A stretch of DNA of 64,000 nucleotides from Cryptomeria japonica. Its lineage: Eukaryota; Streptophyta; Pinopsida; Cupressales; Cupressaceae. The notes beneath the pieces were generated by a model, which saw only the letters and a program-made list of their open reading frames with translations, searched no databases and was not told the DNA's origin. The stretch covers positions 502,660,442 through 502,724,441 of the forward strand of contig NC_081410.1 in the NCBI RefSeq assembly GCF_030272615.1, given 5' to 3'. Below are positions 1-12,147 of this stretch, piece by piece. Position numbers and translations under genes: made by a program. The stretch's first letter is position 1. The number at the start of each line of letters is the position of its first letter.

Positions 1-3000
1 TGCTACATAGCGGATGAGGAAGGTGTGACTGATTCTGATGATGAACCAACACAAGACTCTATTAGTGGGTCTAGCAATGGAAAGGAATGGGTGTTCCTGG
101 CTATCAAGGAAGATGTTCTGACATTGGAAGAGAATGTACCTGAAGAGAAGGCACTTGCTGCTAAAATTGAAGATAAGGATGAATGGGTAATTGACAGTGG
201 ATGTTCACATCATATGACTGGAGATAAAGGGAATTTTCTATCTTTGCAAGAATTTGATGGTGGTCTAGTTAGATTTGGAGATGACAAAGCATGTATGATC
301 AAGGGAAAAGGAACTATATCATTGGATGGTAAGCATAATACTGATAATGTTTATTTTGTTGAAGGTTTAAGGCATAATATTTTGAGTGTAGGACAATTGG
401 TGGATAATGGATTTCAATTATAGTTCAAGGATGGAAAATGCAAAATCATTAATAGATCTGGTTTGGAGATTTCAACCAGTACACAGACAAAAGGTAATAT
501 ATTTCATTTGAATTTTGGTGAGAAGACATGTTTGATTGCACAAATTGATGAGAGTTGGCTATGGCATAAAAGACTATGTCATGTGAATTTTGATTGCATT
601 GTAAAGATCAATTCAACTAAGGCAGCTAGAGATATACCTAAGATTGTGAAGCCCTATAATCTAGTATGTAAAGAATGTCAAATGGGAAAACAAGTCAGAA
701 CCTCTTTTAAGAGTATACAAGATAAATCTAATGATGTTATTGATCTTATTCATATTGATTTGTGTGGCCCTGCTAGAGTTAAAAGTTTTCAAGGTGATAG
801 ATATTTTATGCTAATCATTGATGATTATTCTAGAATAATGTGGGTTACTTTTTTAAGGGAGAAATCTGAGGCTTTTGAAAAGTTTAAAATATTTAAAGCT
901 AAAGTTGAGACAGAGATAGGATTGAAGATTAAATGTTTAAGGTCAGATCATGGTGGGGAATTCACATCCGGTGAGTTTAATAACTTTTGTGAAAAGCATG
1001 GTATAAGAAGACAATTGTATGCTCCCCAGATACCTCAGCAGAATGGAGTTATGGAAAGGAAGAACAAAACTATCTAGGATGTTGCTAGAACAATGATGAT
1101 GGAAGCTAGTCTACCTCATATCTATTGGAGAGAAGAAGAGAGCACAACGGTTTATACTTTCAACAGAGTACATATCAAAGGAGAAATTGGTATAACACCT
1201 TATGAATTATGGTTTGGCAATACACCTATAGTTAAGTGTTTCAAAAATTTTGGTAGTAAATGTTATATCAGGAGAGAGAATATCATTGGAAAATTTGATC
1301 CTAGATGTGATGAAGGATTTTTTCTTGGTTATTCTAATGAAAGAAAGGCATATAGATGTTATAAAAAGAGATTGAAGAGAATTGTGGAGAGTGCTAATGT
1401 CAAGGTGGATGAGTTGAATAGAAGTCAAATTGGAGTTTATGAGAAAGAAACAACAGTGGAAATGATCATAACTAAACCGGTAGCACCTTTATTGGAACAA
1501 AGTGAACCAATTACTCCGACAATATCATAAAATTCAACAGTAACTAAAGAATCGGGAAGAGGAATAGAGAGTCTGAAGACTTGTAGGTATGTGAGATAGA
1601 ATCATTCATAAGATCAGATCATTGGGGATAAGAACAATGGAGTGATGAGAAGAAGGAGATTGGCATCTAATGAGGTATGTTTAATTTCTCAAGTTGAATT
1701 GGTATCAGTAATTGAAGCATGTAAAGATGAATGTTAGATGAAAGTTATGGAAGAAGAGTTAGATTAGATTGAGAAAAATAACACATGGACTTTAGTTCCC
1801 CAACCTAAAAAGTAAGAATGTTATTAGAGATAAATGGGTTTTTAGGAATAAATTAAATGAACATGGACAAGTTTTAAGGTATAAATCTAGATTGGTTTGT
1901 AAAGGATATTCTTAGAAGGAAGAAATTGATTATGGTGAAACTTTTGCACCTATAGCTAGGATTGAAGTTGTAAGATTATTTCTTGCCTATACTACACATA
2001 AGAACTAAAAGATTTATCAAATTGTTTTCAAGTGTGCATTTTTGAATGGGGATATTTATGAGGAAGTCTATATTGAGAAACCTGATGGTTTTTCACTTTC
2101 AGATGATACAAACATGGTTTGCAGGTTAAGGAAAGCTTTATATGGATTGAAATAGGCACCTAGAGCTTGGTATGCAAGGTTAGATAAATATCTTTTGAAG
2201 CTTGGTTTCATGAAAGGTAATGCTGATAGTAATCTATATTATAAAGTCACTGATGATGATATATTGATTATTGAATTTTTTGTTGATGACCTCATTTTTG
2301 GAGGTGAAGATAAGTTGTGCATGGAATGTTCTAAGAATATGGAGAAAGAATTTGAAATGTCTATGATTGGGGAAATGAAATTTTTCTTAGGTTTGCAGAT
2401 TACTCAGATTGATAAAGGTATTTTAATATGTCAAACTAAGTATGCTAGGGAATAGTTGAAGAAATTTGGTATGGGAGATTCTAAACCGGTAAGTACTCCT
2501 ATGGTTACAAGTGATAAATTATCAAGGAAAGATGTTTCTGCATCGGTAAATCCTACAAGATACAAAACTATGATTGGAGGTCTGCTATATTTGACTCAAA
2601 CTAGGCCTGACATAATGAATATTGTTTCTATTGCATCTAGATTTAATTAGTGATCCCAGAGAGAATAATGAGAGTGCGGTGAAAAGAAGTTTTAGATACT
2701 TGCAAAGTACATCAGAATATGGTTTGTGGTACCCTAAGGATGATGACTTTACTTTATGTGCATATACAGATGCAGATTGGGCTGGTGATGTTGATGACCG
2801 AAAAAGTACTTGCGATGGAGCTTTATTTCTTGGAAAGAAGTTGGTTTCATGGATCAACAAGAAACAATCATGTACTTCATTATCTATTGTTGAAGCTGAG
2901 TATGTTGCTGCTTCTACTAACTGTACATAGGTTCTATGGATGAAGAAAATGTTGAAGGACATTAAAGTGCATTACAATGGACCAGTAGTTATTCACTGTG

Positions 3001-3233
3001 ATAACTCTGCTGCTATTGACATATCAAAGAATCCGGTATTTCACTCCAAGACAAAGCACATATCTATCAAGTATAACTTTTTGAAGGAAAAGGTGGAAGA
3101 AAATGAAGTTAGACTGGTTTATGTGAACACTAAAGAATAGATTGCAGATAATTTCACTAAACCTTTACCTAAAGAATCATTTCAATACCTGAGAGACAAA
3201 TTAGGGGTTTCTGCCCCTCTAACAAAGAACTGA
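1..3233 (+). pseudogene. C1 gag-pol polyprotein remnant (copia)
   Basis: Remnant of the polyprotein that matures to protease, integrase, reverse transcriptase and RNase H. Visible landmarks are the aspartic protease motif DSGCSHHMTGD near 193-225 and the GAG-pre-integrase zinc region (WLWHKRLCHVNFD near 556, then CKECQMGK). The integrase core has D in HIDLCGP, D in SDHGGEF and E in VMERKN (about 750-1065). Reverse transcriptase has FVDDLIFGG near 2279, and RNase H has TDADWAGDVDDRKS and HCDNSAAID. Premature stops include 421, 1075 and 1528, many explicable as CAG or CAA changed to TAG or TAA. The frame shifts near 1810 and near 2650. The terminal stop is at 3231-3233. Not functional. Confidence 0.93.
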
Positions 3234-3607
3234 TTGATGTTATTTGGCATCATTCTGGTATGCTTTATTAGAGATATTATTCATTCTGGTATTGATGTGG
3301 GGATGCTACTTCTGAGGGGGAGTAGTTAGCCTTATGTTTCATTGGTTTTTGTTTTTTCTTTGATATTTTTGTCAAATTTTTGCCATTGATGTCAAAGGGG
3401 GAGAGATATATGTGAAAAATAGAGCGTTACAGAGATATCATTCATAGGGGGAGTTTGGTCTTTGTTTGGAATTTTGGTCCTTTGTTTCAGAATTTCATTG
3501 CTATATCTTTGAATGGGAGATTGTTGGTTGTCTTCAATTGGGGGAGTCTTATTTTGGCATTTCTTGGCACTTGAATGTTTTTCACATCTAGTGTTGCCAT
3601 CAATGCC
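3234..3607 (+). other. C1 3' untranslated region with repeated purine tracts
   Basis: No gene is visible here. Between the pol stop and the polypurine tract there are four G5 purine blocks, near 3317, 3397, 3448 and 3540, before the functional-looking tract at 3608. The block near 3397 is preceded by TTGATGTCAAAGGGGGAGAG, close to the bases before the real tract. These may be former or secondary polypurine primers. Confidence 0.6.
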
Positions 3608-3619
3608 AAAGGGGGAGAT
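3608..3619 (+). promoter_or_regulatory. Polypurine tract of C1
   Basis: AAAGGGGGAGAT lies directly before the LTR start TGTTAG. In LTR retrotransposons this tract resists RNase H and primes plus-strand DNA synthesis. Nearly identical tracts precede the LTRs of N and of the copia array. Confidence 0.85.
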
Positions 3620-4851
3620 TGTTAGCCATTTGGAGGAATTGATTATGTCTTGCATTGATGTTTTGTCATTGATGTCAACACTAGTTGTTTTGAATGCTTT
3701 ATCGACATCCTTCTGGTCCCGATAGGTTGTTTGATTTCTGGTTGGTTTGGATTCGGCATGATCCAATATGCTTCGATATGTTTGGGTTATGGAATTGGCT
3801 TATTCATGATACTCATGTTCATGTTCAGACAGTTGGTTTTGTTCTGGTGATCGGATGCTATCCTATTTGCTAGAAAGCTTGGTTTGTGGTTTCAGTGATG
3901 GTTTCACCGACAAAGCTTTGATGAAGATCTTTGATTAATTACATAAGTGATGTTGGTGCGGCTTCTAGTGGAGATTCAGGACATTGATGGTGATCATGTT
4001 TGAGACTTATTTGATTGGTATTATTGCTTTAGCGTGTGTGGACCTATATTGGGTCTCGGTGTATCTAGGTTATGGATTGGCTTAATGTAACGTGTGGATT
4101 GGACCTCTTGATGTGTTTTCGGGATGTCTTATGGGTTGGATATTATTTTTTTGGTCTTTGTCTAACATGTTTTGTAATTATGTAATTCTTTTATTCCATG
4201 GTGGTTGACCTAATTTTTTATGGTTGAGGGTTTGTATATATATATGTAAGATTTCATTATACATCATCATGGAATGGGATATGGATATGTAAGGAGTGAA
4301 TAATGTAATAATCATTCAAGCAAGGGATTTGGTTGATAATTGGTGATCGAGTTGGGTTTATGCAAGAGGATTTAGTCCTCTAATATTGAGCTTAACCAGA
4401 ACTGTATTCAGGCATAGGAGATGCTATCTTTGTAGTTCATTCATCTCTCCAGATTGTAGTCTGGATTTCTATGTAGTTAGTAAGACTCTTTTTGTGATGA
4501 GCAGTGTGCTTTAGGCTATTGGCCTTCCTGCAAGTGCAGGCCCCTCAATTGTAACTCACATACTTAATGCTGAAGTATTATCTGATTGTGGGTAGCCTTC
4601 CCATTATGGTTTTTCCCTTTATCGAGTTTTCCACATATAAATCTTGGTGTCATATTGATGGTATTTATTCTCTGATTATTGTTTATGCTTAATTGGTTTA
4701 TCTTCTATGTCAGTATTTGGTTTAAGCATTCTAATATTGATCTTTTGGGTTTTGGTATTAAAGTTTAAATTGCTTAAGGTTTCAGTAATCTGGTGACAAC
4801 TGATTCACCCCCTCCTCTCAGTTGTCTTCCGTTTATTTGAACTGTCTAACA
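3620..4851 (+). repeat. 3' LTR of C1 (about 1.23 kb)
   Basis: It begins TGTTAG and ends CTAACA, a perfect 6-bp terminal inverted repeat with the standard TG...CA ends. It directly follows the polypurine tract. Near its 3' end (about 4800-4821) it carries GATTCACCCCCTCCTCTCA, a motif also found near the U5 ends of N and the copia array. A TATA-like run lies at 4233-4246. Only one LTR is in the window. Confidence 0.9.
4233..4246 (+). promoter_or_regulatory. TATA-like promoter element in C1 LTR
   Basis: TGTATATATATATG lies about 615 bp into the LTR, where a U3 core promoter could sit. This is a sequence match only. Confidence 0.4.
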
Positions 4852-6220
4852 CTTTTCTCTAAAGTTGACCTTTTGGGATGCTCAACTAAGTGGGTTATGA
4901 TGTTGACCGAGTTTGACCTTAAATTTGTCTGATAAAAGGTAATAAAGGCTCAAGCATTGACTGACCACTTAGTTGAGGCACGTTCACCTGTCTCTCCACC
5001 TAATCTAGAGTCTTTTCCCAATGAATACATTTTCTCTACTAAGATTGATGAGATTTGGGAATTATATTTTGATGGCTCTAGATGTCGTACAAGATCAGGG
5101 GTAGGGGTGGTCTTAATTTCTCCTAAAAAAAACCTATCCCTTTATCATATCGTCTCAATTTCTTATGTACCAACAACATTGCTAAATATGAGGCTCTTAT
5201 AGCTGGAATTAAAGAAGCCATAGCATTAAATATAAAACACCTACATATCTATGGATATTCTCAACTAATCATAAGACAAGTGATGATAGTTTATCAAGCT
5301 AAGCAAGACAAATTATCACAATATAGAGATCTATCTATATCCTTGTTACAAAAGTTTGATTCTTATACCATGGAGCCTGTTCCTAGAAAAGATAATTGAT
5401 ATGATGATACGATGGCATGTGTAGCCTCTCTTGTGTCTTTAGAGAACCCCTTTGTAGATCTCAAATTCACTATTCATAACCTCACTACATTGGTTATTGC
5501 TGATAATCTTAGTGATGTGGAGTATTGTTGCTTTGTAGATTCTAATGAATAGTATCCAAATATTGTGAGATATTTGAGTGACGATACCTTTCCCAACTCT
5601 ACAAATAAGAATAATAGGGCTAGGATTTGCAAATTGGCCACTAGATACATTATCCTTTCTAATGTTCTTTATAGGAGGGGTTATAATGGTCTTCTCCTTC
5701 AATGTCTTAACAAAGTCAAAATCCCTATTGCTCTTGAGGAAGCACATTCAGGTGCTTGCGGGGGGAATTTTGGGGGAATATCCTTAGTTAAGAGGTTTCT
5801 CTGAATGGGATATTATTGGTAGACCATGGAAAAAGACTCCTTCGTGTTTGTTAAAAAATGTCATTAGTGTCAGCAACATAGCAATTTGATCCATGCTCCT
5901 GCCCAAGAACTTCGATCTCAAGTAGCTTCTTGGCCCTTTTCTACATGGGGTTTGGATCTCATTGGTAAAATATCTCCTCCCTCATCTCAAGGACATACTT
6001 TCATTATAACTACAATTGATTACTTTACAAAAAGGGTGGATGCAGTTCCCCTTTGATCCACTACCGCTGAAGTAATTTGTCAATTCATCTTGGAAAATAT
6101 TATTTCCCTATTTGGAATCCTTCTGCCTTAGTTTCAGACAATAGAATGTCATTTAAAAATAAAGATGTGAAGAAGTTCCTTGATAAATATTATATTCAAC
6201 ATAAATTTTCTACACCTTAT
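4852..6220 (+). pseudogene. H pol remnant: RNase H, second RNase H, integrase (5' part)
   Basis: The left end encodes the tail of the first RNase H (TKWVMMLTEFDLKFV). An archaeal-type RNase H follows, with ELYFDGSRCRTRSGVGVVL near 5055. Next is the integrase zinc-binding region and core: CHxCQQH near 5870, HAPAQEL near 5895, WGLDLIGKI near 5948, ITTIDYFTKRVDAVPL, and the start of the segment before the catalytic glutamate. Stops and frame changes are scattered through it, for example near 4941, 5180 and 5400. The open frame is cut at 6220 by insertion of G. Confidence 0.88.
6216..6220. other. Target-site duplication CTTAT, left copy (element G)
   Basis: CTTAT directly precedes the TGTTGTGCTC end of G. 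The same five bases follow G at 61681-61685. Removing G and one copy restores a continuous integrase reading frame in H. Confidence 0.92.
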
Positions 6221-6368
6221 TGTTGTGCTCTATGAAGTGTACCTATACCTGCAACCACAATGCACTCAATAAATCATTATAAGCAATGGTTAGTGAATTA
6301 AAACAATGAAAGACAAAACCATAGCTAATCAACTTATTGCCTCCTAATAAATGCGAGTATGAAAAATG
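6221..6368 (-). repeat. G 3' LTR, left fragment
   Basis: Runs from TGTTGTGCTC to the AAATG target of N. It aligns with 25095-25242 of the other LTR. The LTR continues at 13002 after N. Confidence 0.92.
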
Positions 6369-7172
6369 TATTAGGATTCCCACAGATACTGAGAGGGGGG
6401 GGGGGTGAATCAGTATCTGACCGGTTAATAGATTTTCTTAATTTAAAACATGTAGAGCATATCAATACTGTATATCGATAAACAAGAAATAATGCAATAA
6501 ATATATATAACAACAACCACATGAAAAACACACCATAACATAGTAGTTTAATGAGGAAACCCAGTATGGGAAAAACCTCGATGGGATTTGTGACACACAA
6601 TATTCACTTACTGGCCAATAAGAGAATATTACTGCTACAAGAGGGGCATGCACATGCAGGAAGGCCAAGTGCCTAGAGCTCACTTCTCAATTACAAAATG
6701 GGAAGTCTCACTGACTTACAAAATGGATTATATAAATCCAATGTCTTGTACTACTTCAAAATAGAATCTACTATGCCAGATCCAGTACCGGTTTATATCT
6801 ATTCTTCATACATAAACCCTTAACCTATAATTTGCATAATAGGTCTACCTTATTTCACCTATATATTTCCTTCCTTCTATTTTTTAAATGTTCTACAATG
6901 ATCTCTTATATATATGAGTCATTTTACAAGTTGCCAAGTCGGCTTACAATGATTTTACAATAATTAACAAAATATATTACAAACGAAATTCCTGTCGGCT
7001 TCTGTGCCGGTATGCTTCCTTTTGCTACCAGTGGTCTCTGTGCCTGTGTAGAGTCTATCTTTGCCGATGCTGGTGAATTGTCTTTGCCAGTGTCATAGGA
7101 TTGTAAGGTTGCCATCAATGACAAAACCTTCAATCACCTACAATGTCTCATTAGAGTGTGCATTTGCCAACA
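6369..7172 (-). repeat. 3' LTR of N (804 bp)
   Basis: Direct repeat of 12219-12996. On the minus strand it starts TGTTGGCAAA and ends in AATA, so the terminal CA appears mutated. The G-rich run at about 6391-6406, followed by TGAATC, is longer here than in the partner LTR. A TATATATAAGAG-like TATA box lies near 6903-6916 on the minus strand. Confidence 0.93.
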
Positions 7173-7186
7173 ATCTCCCCCTTTGG
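7173..7186 (-). promoter_or_regulatory. Polypurine tract of N
   Basis: On the minus strand this reads CCAAAGGGGGAGAT and directly abuts the LTR start TGTTGGCAAA. It is preceded by TTGCCATCAATG, as in C1 and array body B. A second block of the same kind lies near 7338-7350. Confidence 0.88.
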
Positions 7187-7395
7187 CATTGATGGCAACA
7201 CTCATGAGAAAAATCCAAAAACTGTCATCCAAAAAGAATTTGTTGATATTGTCTTACCAAAAAAGTGTACCAAAAGAATATGTGCTCCCCCTAAGCTAAT
7301 GAGTCATTTGCTGATTATTTTTCTCATTCCACTAGTCCCCCTTTGGCATCAATGACAAAGGTTGTCAAAGTGTCAATAAAATGTGGTTCCCTGCT
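7187..7395 (-). other. N 3' untranslated region
   Basis: Short region between the presumed end of ORF2 and the polypurine tract. It contains two further C5 runs on the plus strand (near 7285 and 7338), seen as G-rich purine blocks on the minus strand. No gene is visible. Confidence 0.6.
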
Positions 7396-10300
7396 TCATC
7401 CTTGTAACCGGTTGGTTACAATCTAAAAAAGATCTACCAAAACTAGATTCAAGCTCTCAATGAACTTTTTTCTGTCTTTTATTGCAGCCTCTATCCTCTG
7501 AGCTATACCGGTGAGGTGTTACATTTGCTATGCCGGTGTTTTCTATCCTTGAACCAAGGCATTAGATATTTCTTTCCTTAAGGAGGCGAGATAGTCCAAT
7601 TTTGGACTAAGCCTCCATTTAATATCTTTAGCCTTTCCTTTTATTCTTTCTTTGTCTCTTTCTAAATTTAGTAGTTCTTCCTCAAAACTTGTTATTTTCT
7701 GCTCAAAAACTGATAATGAATCAAATGAATTGATGAAATTGTTAGCTAGTTGATTTATTTCTTCTTGTATCTTGCTAATTTTTTTGTCTATATCAACTAT
7801 CAGAAAGTTAGTTTTACATGTATCCCTGTACAAAGTTTTGAATTCCTTCAATGTGCTACATAGTTCCGGTAGAAGTGTGTCAAATTGCCTTGTACACTTC
7901 TTTATTTCTTCCTCAAAGAATTTATGTTTTTCCTTCTCTAATCTCTCCTTGAATGCTTCCTCTTTTATTTGTTCATTCGTCACAGTGTTTTCAGTAATAT
8001 ACTTAGACAAAGTGTCAAGTTGACTCAAAGAATCTTTATTATCTACATTAGATTTTGGTGCTATCATTTTCAAAATTGGAATGGTGTCATCTATTGCCTT
8101 GTAAGCCTGTGAGCTACAATCTGTTATCTTCTTTATGGAATCCAAAAGAACTTATGTTACATTAGTTGGTTTTAATTTTGTACTTGAAGATCCAACACTC
8201 TGTATTCCGCCGGTGGGAGCAACATCCTTGCTTGTGGTGACCTCTGGTTGGTCAATTTGTGTTTCCATTTCTTTAAGCAAAGGTTTTTCTTGCTCAGCTA
8301 TTGTCGGTGGTACTAACTCTGTATGAACCTATTGTGGTGATGGATCTTGTTGCTCTGCTTGTTACTCTGTGTTATCATCTACCAGTTTACCTTTTGTACC
8401 ATCAGTTACCAGTTGCTCATTAGCCATATCTCTCTTCTCAGTTGTATCCTTATCTACCACAATATTGACCTTGTGAGTATCAATGTCCACTGTGTATAAT
8501 ACCTCAGAGTTAGGATTTGTGTCCTCTTGTGGTATGAGCATACTCTCACTATCCAGTTGATTATCAGTAGTCACTACCGGTGGAGTATTCAGAGGTAGTG
8601 GGGATAAGTTATCTTTTATTTTTATGCTAGGTGGTCCACCAACCTTGCCTTTTCCCTTATCCTTATCCTTCTGATATACTTTGATGGGTTTGGGGTTTCT
8701 ATATTCTTCCTACTTTTCCTTCTCTATAAGGAATATGTCCCATGCATTGGCAGTCTCCTCTGCAACCTCATTTACTCTACCAACCATAAGTGCTACATGT
8801 CGGTGTGTAGTTAAAAATACTGACCGGTTAGCCTCTAAGATCAGATCATCTATTTCTTTTGGTGAGTTAACAGGATAAACAGCAAGTAGTTTTTCAATTT
8901 TCATTTTCTTATCAAGTTCTACAACAGCTTGCCTTCTAGCTTCAAGTCTTTTAAACAATTCTACCCGTAATTCATCTACAACTTGCATTAGAAATTTCTT
9001 GTAAATGCCCAAGTGTAGAATTACACTATTTTCAACTTTCTCCTTGTCATCAACTCATAATGAATCATATAATTTATTGATGTTTTTCAGTTGTCCATCC
9101 TCTATTATTTCATCTAGTCGTTTGTCAATTGGAGCAATGTTTTGTTGAGTCTTCTTCTTGGGTGTTAACTTCTTCTTCTTTGGAGTTATCTTCTTAGCCA
9201 AGGGCCTTACTGCCTGTTGTTTCTGTCTGGTTCTTCTAGGAGAAGGTGTAGATACTGGTGAAGGTTCTCTTTTCCTCACAACTCTTTTAAATAGAGCTAG
9301 CATGTCACTTTCCGAAGAAGTTGCTACTGGTGAAAGGTGAGTTTTTGGTTGTAGTGTTTCTAACTCATCTTCAGTGATACCAGTTTGTTTAAGTACATCT
9401 TCTTTGATAGCCTTTGGTTGTAGTGTTTCTAACTCATCTTCAGTGATACCGGTTTGTTTAAGTACATCTTCTTTGATAGCCTTTGCTTGCCTAGATCCTC
9501 TTCTTACTGTTTCTTCTACCTTCTTTACCCTTTTCTTAGATTGAATTTGATTCTCAATAGTCTCAGCACTGCCAAATACCTCTTCTTTAGGTTCCTTGGG
9601 TGCTTCTAGGAGGGCTTTTGCATAGGTTTCAATTATGTTGTCATCGGTTTCATAACCCATTTCAGTAACCCAAATGGTTCTTGGGACAACTGCCTCCATC
9701 CAAATCTCATCCTTCTTCATAACAAAGCATATTTCATCCTTATACTTATTTACAATTGCTTGTGAAAGTCTGACTTTAGTATTCATCCAGGCCTTCAATG
9801 CCTGAAAGTACTAATTTATATTTTTTTCTCTGTTTTCACCCATGTTATTTAGTAAATTAGACAATTGTTTTCCTATTGGTATATCAAAACCAAGATTCTT
9901 ATTACCAATACTGGGCACCTGTTTTGTTATGTGCAGCATTAAACAGACAAGTAGGTTTCCAAATCTAAAAGTCCCCTTTTTGTCTTTCTTAATTTTTCCA
10001 AGATTATCAATAAGCTCATCTTTCAACCATTCACACACATCTATTTTTGCATTATCCTTGATAATATCATAGGCACTCTTTATGCATAGGCTAGAGACTG
10101 AGTTTAACCTATTTGCATGTGTGGCTTTGTAGCCTAAAATCATGCTAATGAATTTGACATTGATGTCGGTTACATCATTTACTCTTAAAGATCTCTTGTC
10201 AGATGTTGCACCTGTTAGGTTCATCACTAGGTCATTTGAGACCTTCTTTGTCTTATCAGGTCTGTTACCGGTGGAGGGTAACCCTGTCATAGCCTTTACT

Positions 10301-10707
10301 GCCTCTTGAGTAATTTTGTGAACTAAGTCCAACCAGAAGAATTCACCATGAACCCTGCTTAAAACTATCCTTATAGCATCCTTAGGGAAATCCGGAATAC
10401 TGAGAATTTCAGTGAATCCTAGGGTTTCAACTACTTTGTGTTCAGGTTTCATATTACTGGAATCATCACAAATTACAGTCTTATACATGCTCTTGATTTC
10501 CTCATCACCTAATTCTTCTATGTGACAATGAATGTACATTCTAGGGTCTTCTGCAAAAACTACTCCTTTGGGGATTTGAGAAAATGCACCAACATTATCA
10601 TCCTTCTTAGCAATTTTAGGAACTAACTAAAATATGGGTCTAGGGCATTTAATCACTTTGACTATAGTAGGGTTTGCTATGAATTTAGGAACAGATGAAG
10701 AAGCCAT
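7396..10707 (-). pseudogene. N ORF2: large unrecognised protein, stops but no frameshift
   Basis: A single minus-strand frame from an ATG at 10705-10707 to TGA at 7396-7398, about 1,103 codons. I count about ten internal stops (10627, 9811, 9055, 8710, 8362, near 8330, near 8152, 7543, 7531 and 7522) and no frame change. Each stop can be explained by a C-to-T change in a CAG, CAA or CGA codon. The N-terminal third is globular, with EFFWLDLVHKITQEAVKAM and a hydrophobic stretch FRFGNLLVCLMLHI. The middle has a duplicated 23-residue unit and a lysine-rich part (KKITPKKKKLTPKKK). A low-complexity acidic and polar linker follows, then a coiled-coil C-terminus (about 8145-7545). The N-terminal part loosely recalls mobile-domain-like plant transposon proteins, but I cannot assign a family. 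Non-functional here. Confidence 0.75.
9344..9481 (-). repeat. 69-bp in-frame tandem duplication in ORF2
   Basis: Two adjacent 69-bp units (9344-9412 and 9413-9481) differ at one position by my reading. They encode two copies of a 23-residue segment beginning AIKEDVLKQTGITED. The unit length is a multiple of three, so the frame is kept. Confidence 0.9.
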
Positions 10708-11013
10708 GGATATAAATACCTTTATTTGCCTTAGGAAAGATTGCTTGCTAGATTGCTTTGCTTCTTTGCTCGAAATGTCTTTGCTCAAGAATTTTTGCGC
10801 TCTTTGATTGTTTGAATGCTCAGTGAAATGAAATTGGAGCCTAAAACACTGATTTATAATGTTATTTTTGCCAACTACCACATTTAATGCTTGCCGATTA
10901 AGTAATGACTTAACTTATATGTCAGTATAGAAGTAATTTCAACTTCTCACCATCAACCGAGGGAATAATAGCATGTTTCACATTTTATTGCTAAACCCTC
11001 AAGGAAATTTTCT
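10708..11013 (-). other. Spacer between N ORF1 and ORF2
   Basis: About 300 bp with no ORF of note, separating the TGA of ORF1 (11014-11016) from the ATG of ORF2 (10707). Multiple stops occur in the shared frame, so the two ORFs look like separate translation units. How ORF2 would be expressed is not evident. Confidence 0.5.
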
Positions 11014-12147
11014 TCAGTTAGATGAAGAGTCTCCTACTGGTGGATTTTTAATCTCTTTTGTCGGTGGAGTGTTACTTTGTTCTACCGATGGAGGAGTATT
11101 CCTATCAACATTTAGTTCTGATTTCCTGATCCATTGTTTTGAGAATTTCTGCTTTACTTCAACTTTTTCTTTACCTTTCAAACTAGGACCTTTGTTATTT
11201 ACCTATGAGGACTTGCTTCTACAAAATTTTGCAATATGTCCAATCTTGTTACAGGCATAACAAGTCACATTATTTTTCTGAATAGCTTTTCCATATCCTA
11301 TGCCAGTTTGTGTTCTGCATTGATTAGATAAGTGTCCAAATCTTCCACAAACATAACATCTTACATTCATTCTATAATTTTCAGAATTATGACCAACTTT
11401 GTTGCATTTTGAACATTGACCGATGGGTGTATTGGTATTCTGATAATTTCTAGATCTACATTGATTTTCTCTATGACCATACTTGTTACAGTTAAAGCAT
11501 TTGCCATTAAATTTATAAGTAGTAGGTTGTCTTACCATTTTGCCATGATCCTGTGTGTTTGAAGTACCAGAGCTTTCACCAGCTTCAAAGTCAAGACCAT
11601 TAGTGTTACCATTAGGTTTCTGATTCTTCAACAAGTCACCAAGTTCTTCTGAGCTTTTCTTGAATTTTTCTTTATGTTGATTTGCAGCAGCCAGTTCTCC
11701 TTCCAAGATACCTTTTTGTCTCATGAGTTCATTTGAGTCATTTTGTGCATGCATCAAATCTGTCTTCAACATATCATTTTCATAACTAAGTCTTGTGTTT
11801 TCATGTGCAGCTTCATTCAGTCTTCTAGTCAATTCTTCTTCATTCTTCTTTATATCTTCAATTTCTTTACAAAATATCATAGTCATATCCTGCATCTCAT
11901 TCTTTGTTGTCATGTTTTCTTGTTTCATCTTATTTATCAAATCACTAAGAGTTTCCTTTTCATCATTCTCATTTTGCATCTTTTCACAAATTTCTCTTCT
12001 CTTGTTTCTTGAAATGGTAAGATTTTCTTGAAGTGCTTGAATAATATCCTATGTGGCTTTTAGATCATCTTCAAGTTTGATATTTTTTAGTTTTTTTGCA
12101 TCATAGTCTGAGAGAGCTACTTCTAATTGCTTCATCAAGTTTTCCAT
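11014..12147 (-). pseudogene. N ORF1: coiled-coil protein with four CCHC zinc knuckles
   Basis: Frame from ATG at 12145-12147 to TGA at 11014-11016, about 377 codons, with two internal TAG stops (near 12050 and 11200) each consistent with a former CAG. The first half is rich in E, K, Q, N and L and looks like a long coiled coil. The second half has four knuckles: CFNCNKYGHRENQC, CSKCNKVGHNSEN(Y), CYVCGRFGHLSNQC and CYACNKIGHIAKFC. The second lacks its last cysteine. Zinc knuckles are the nucleocapsid hallmark of retroelement Gag. I see no usual copia or gypsy capsid domain, so the coiled coil may replace it (inference). It lies immediately downstream of the primer site, where gag belongs. Confidence 0.82.

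Larger units (their letters stand above)
1..4851 (+). mobile_element. Ty1/copia element C1, 5' end outside window
   Basis: A copia-type LTR retrotransposon read on the plus strand. The window opens just upstream of the protease. Domain order is protease, GAG-pre-integrase, integrase, reverse transcriptase and RNase H, then a purine-rich 3' untranslated region, polypurine tract and one LTR. Integrase before reverse transcriptase is the diagnostic Ty1/copia order. The 5' LTR, primer site and most of gag lie left of the window, so the TSD cannot be tested; the five bases after the LTR are CTTTT. The DNA immediately right of the LTR is gypsy RNase H sequence (element H), so C1 probably inserted into H. 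The coding region is broken by many stops and at least two frameshifts. Confidence 0.93.

Noticed and set aside
8135-8326. Plus-strand ORFs opposite N ORF2 (also 7772-8023, 8681-8878, 9158-9340)
   Set aside because: Antisense shadows of the long coding frame; no consistent frame or motif.
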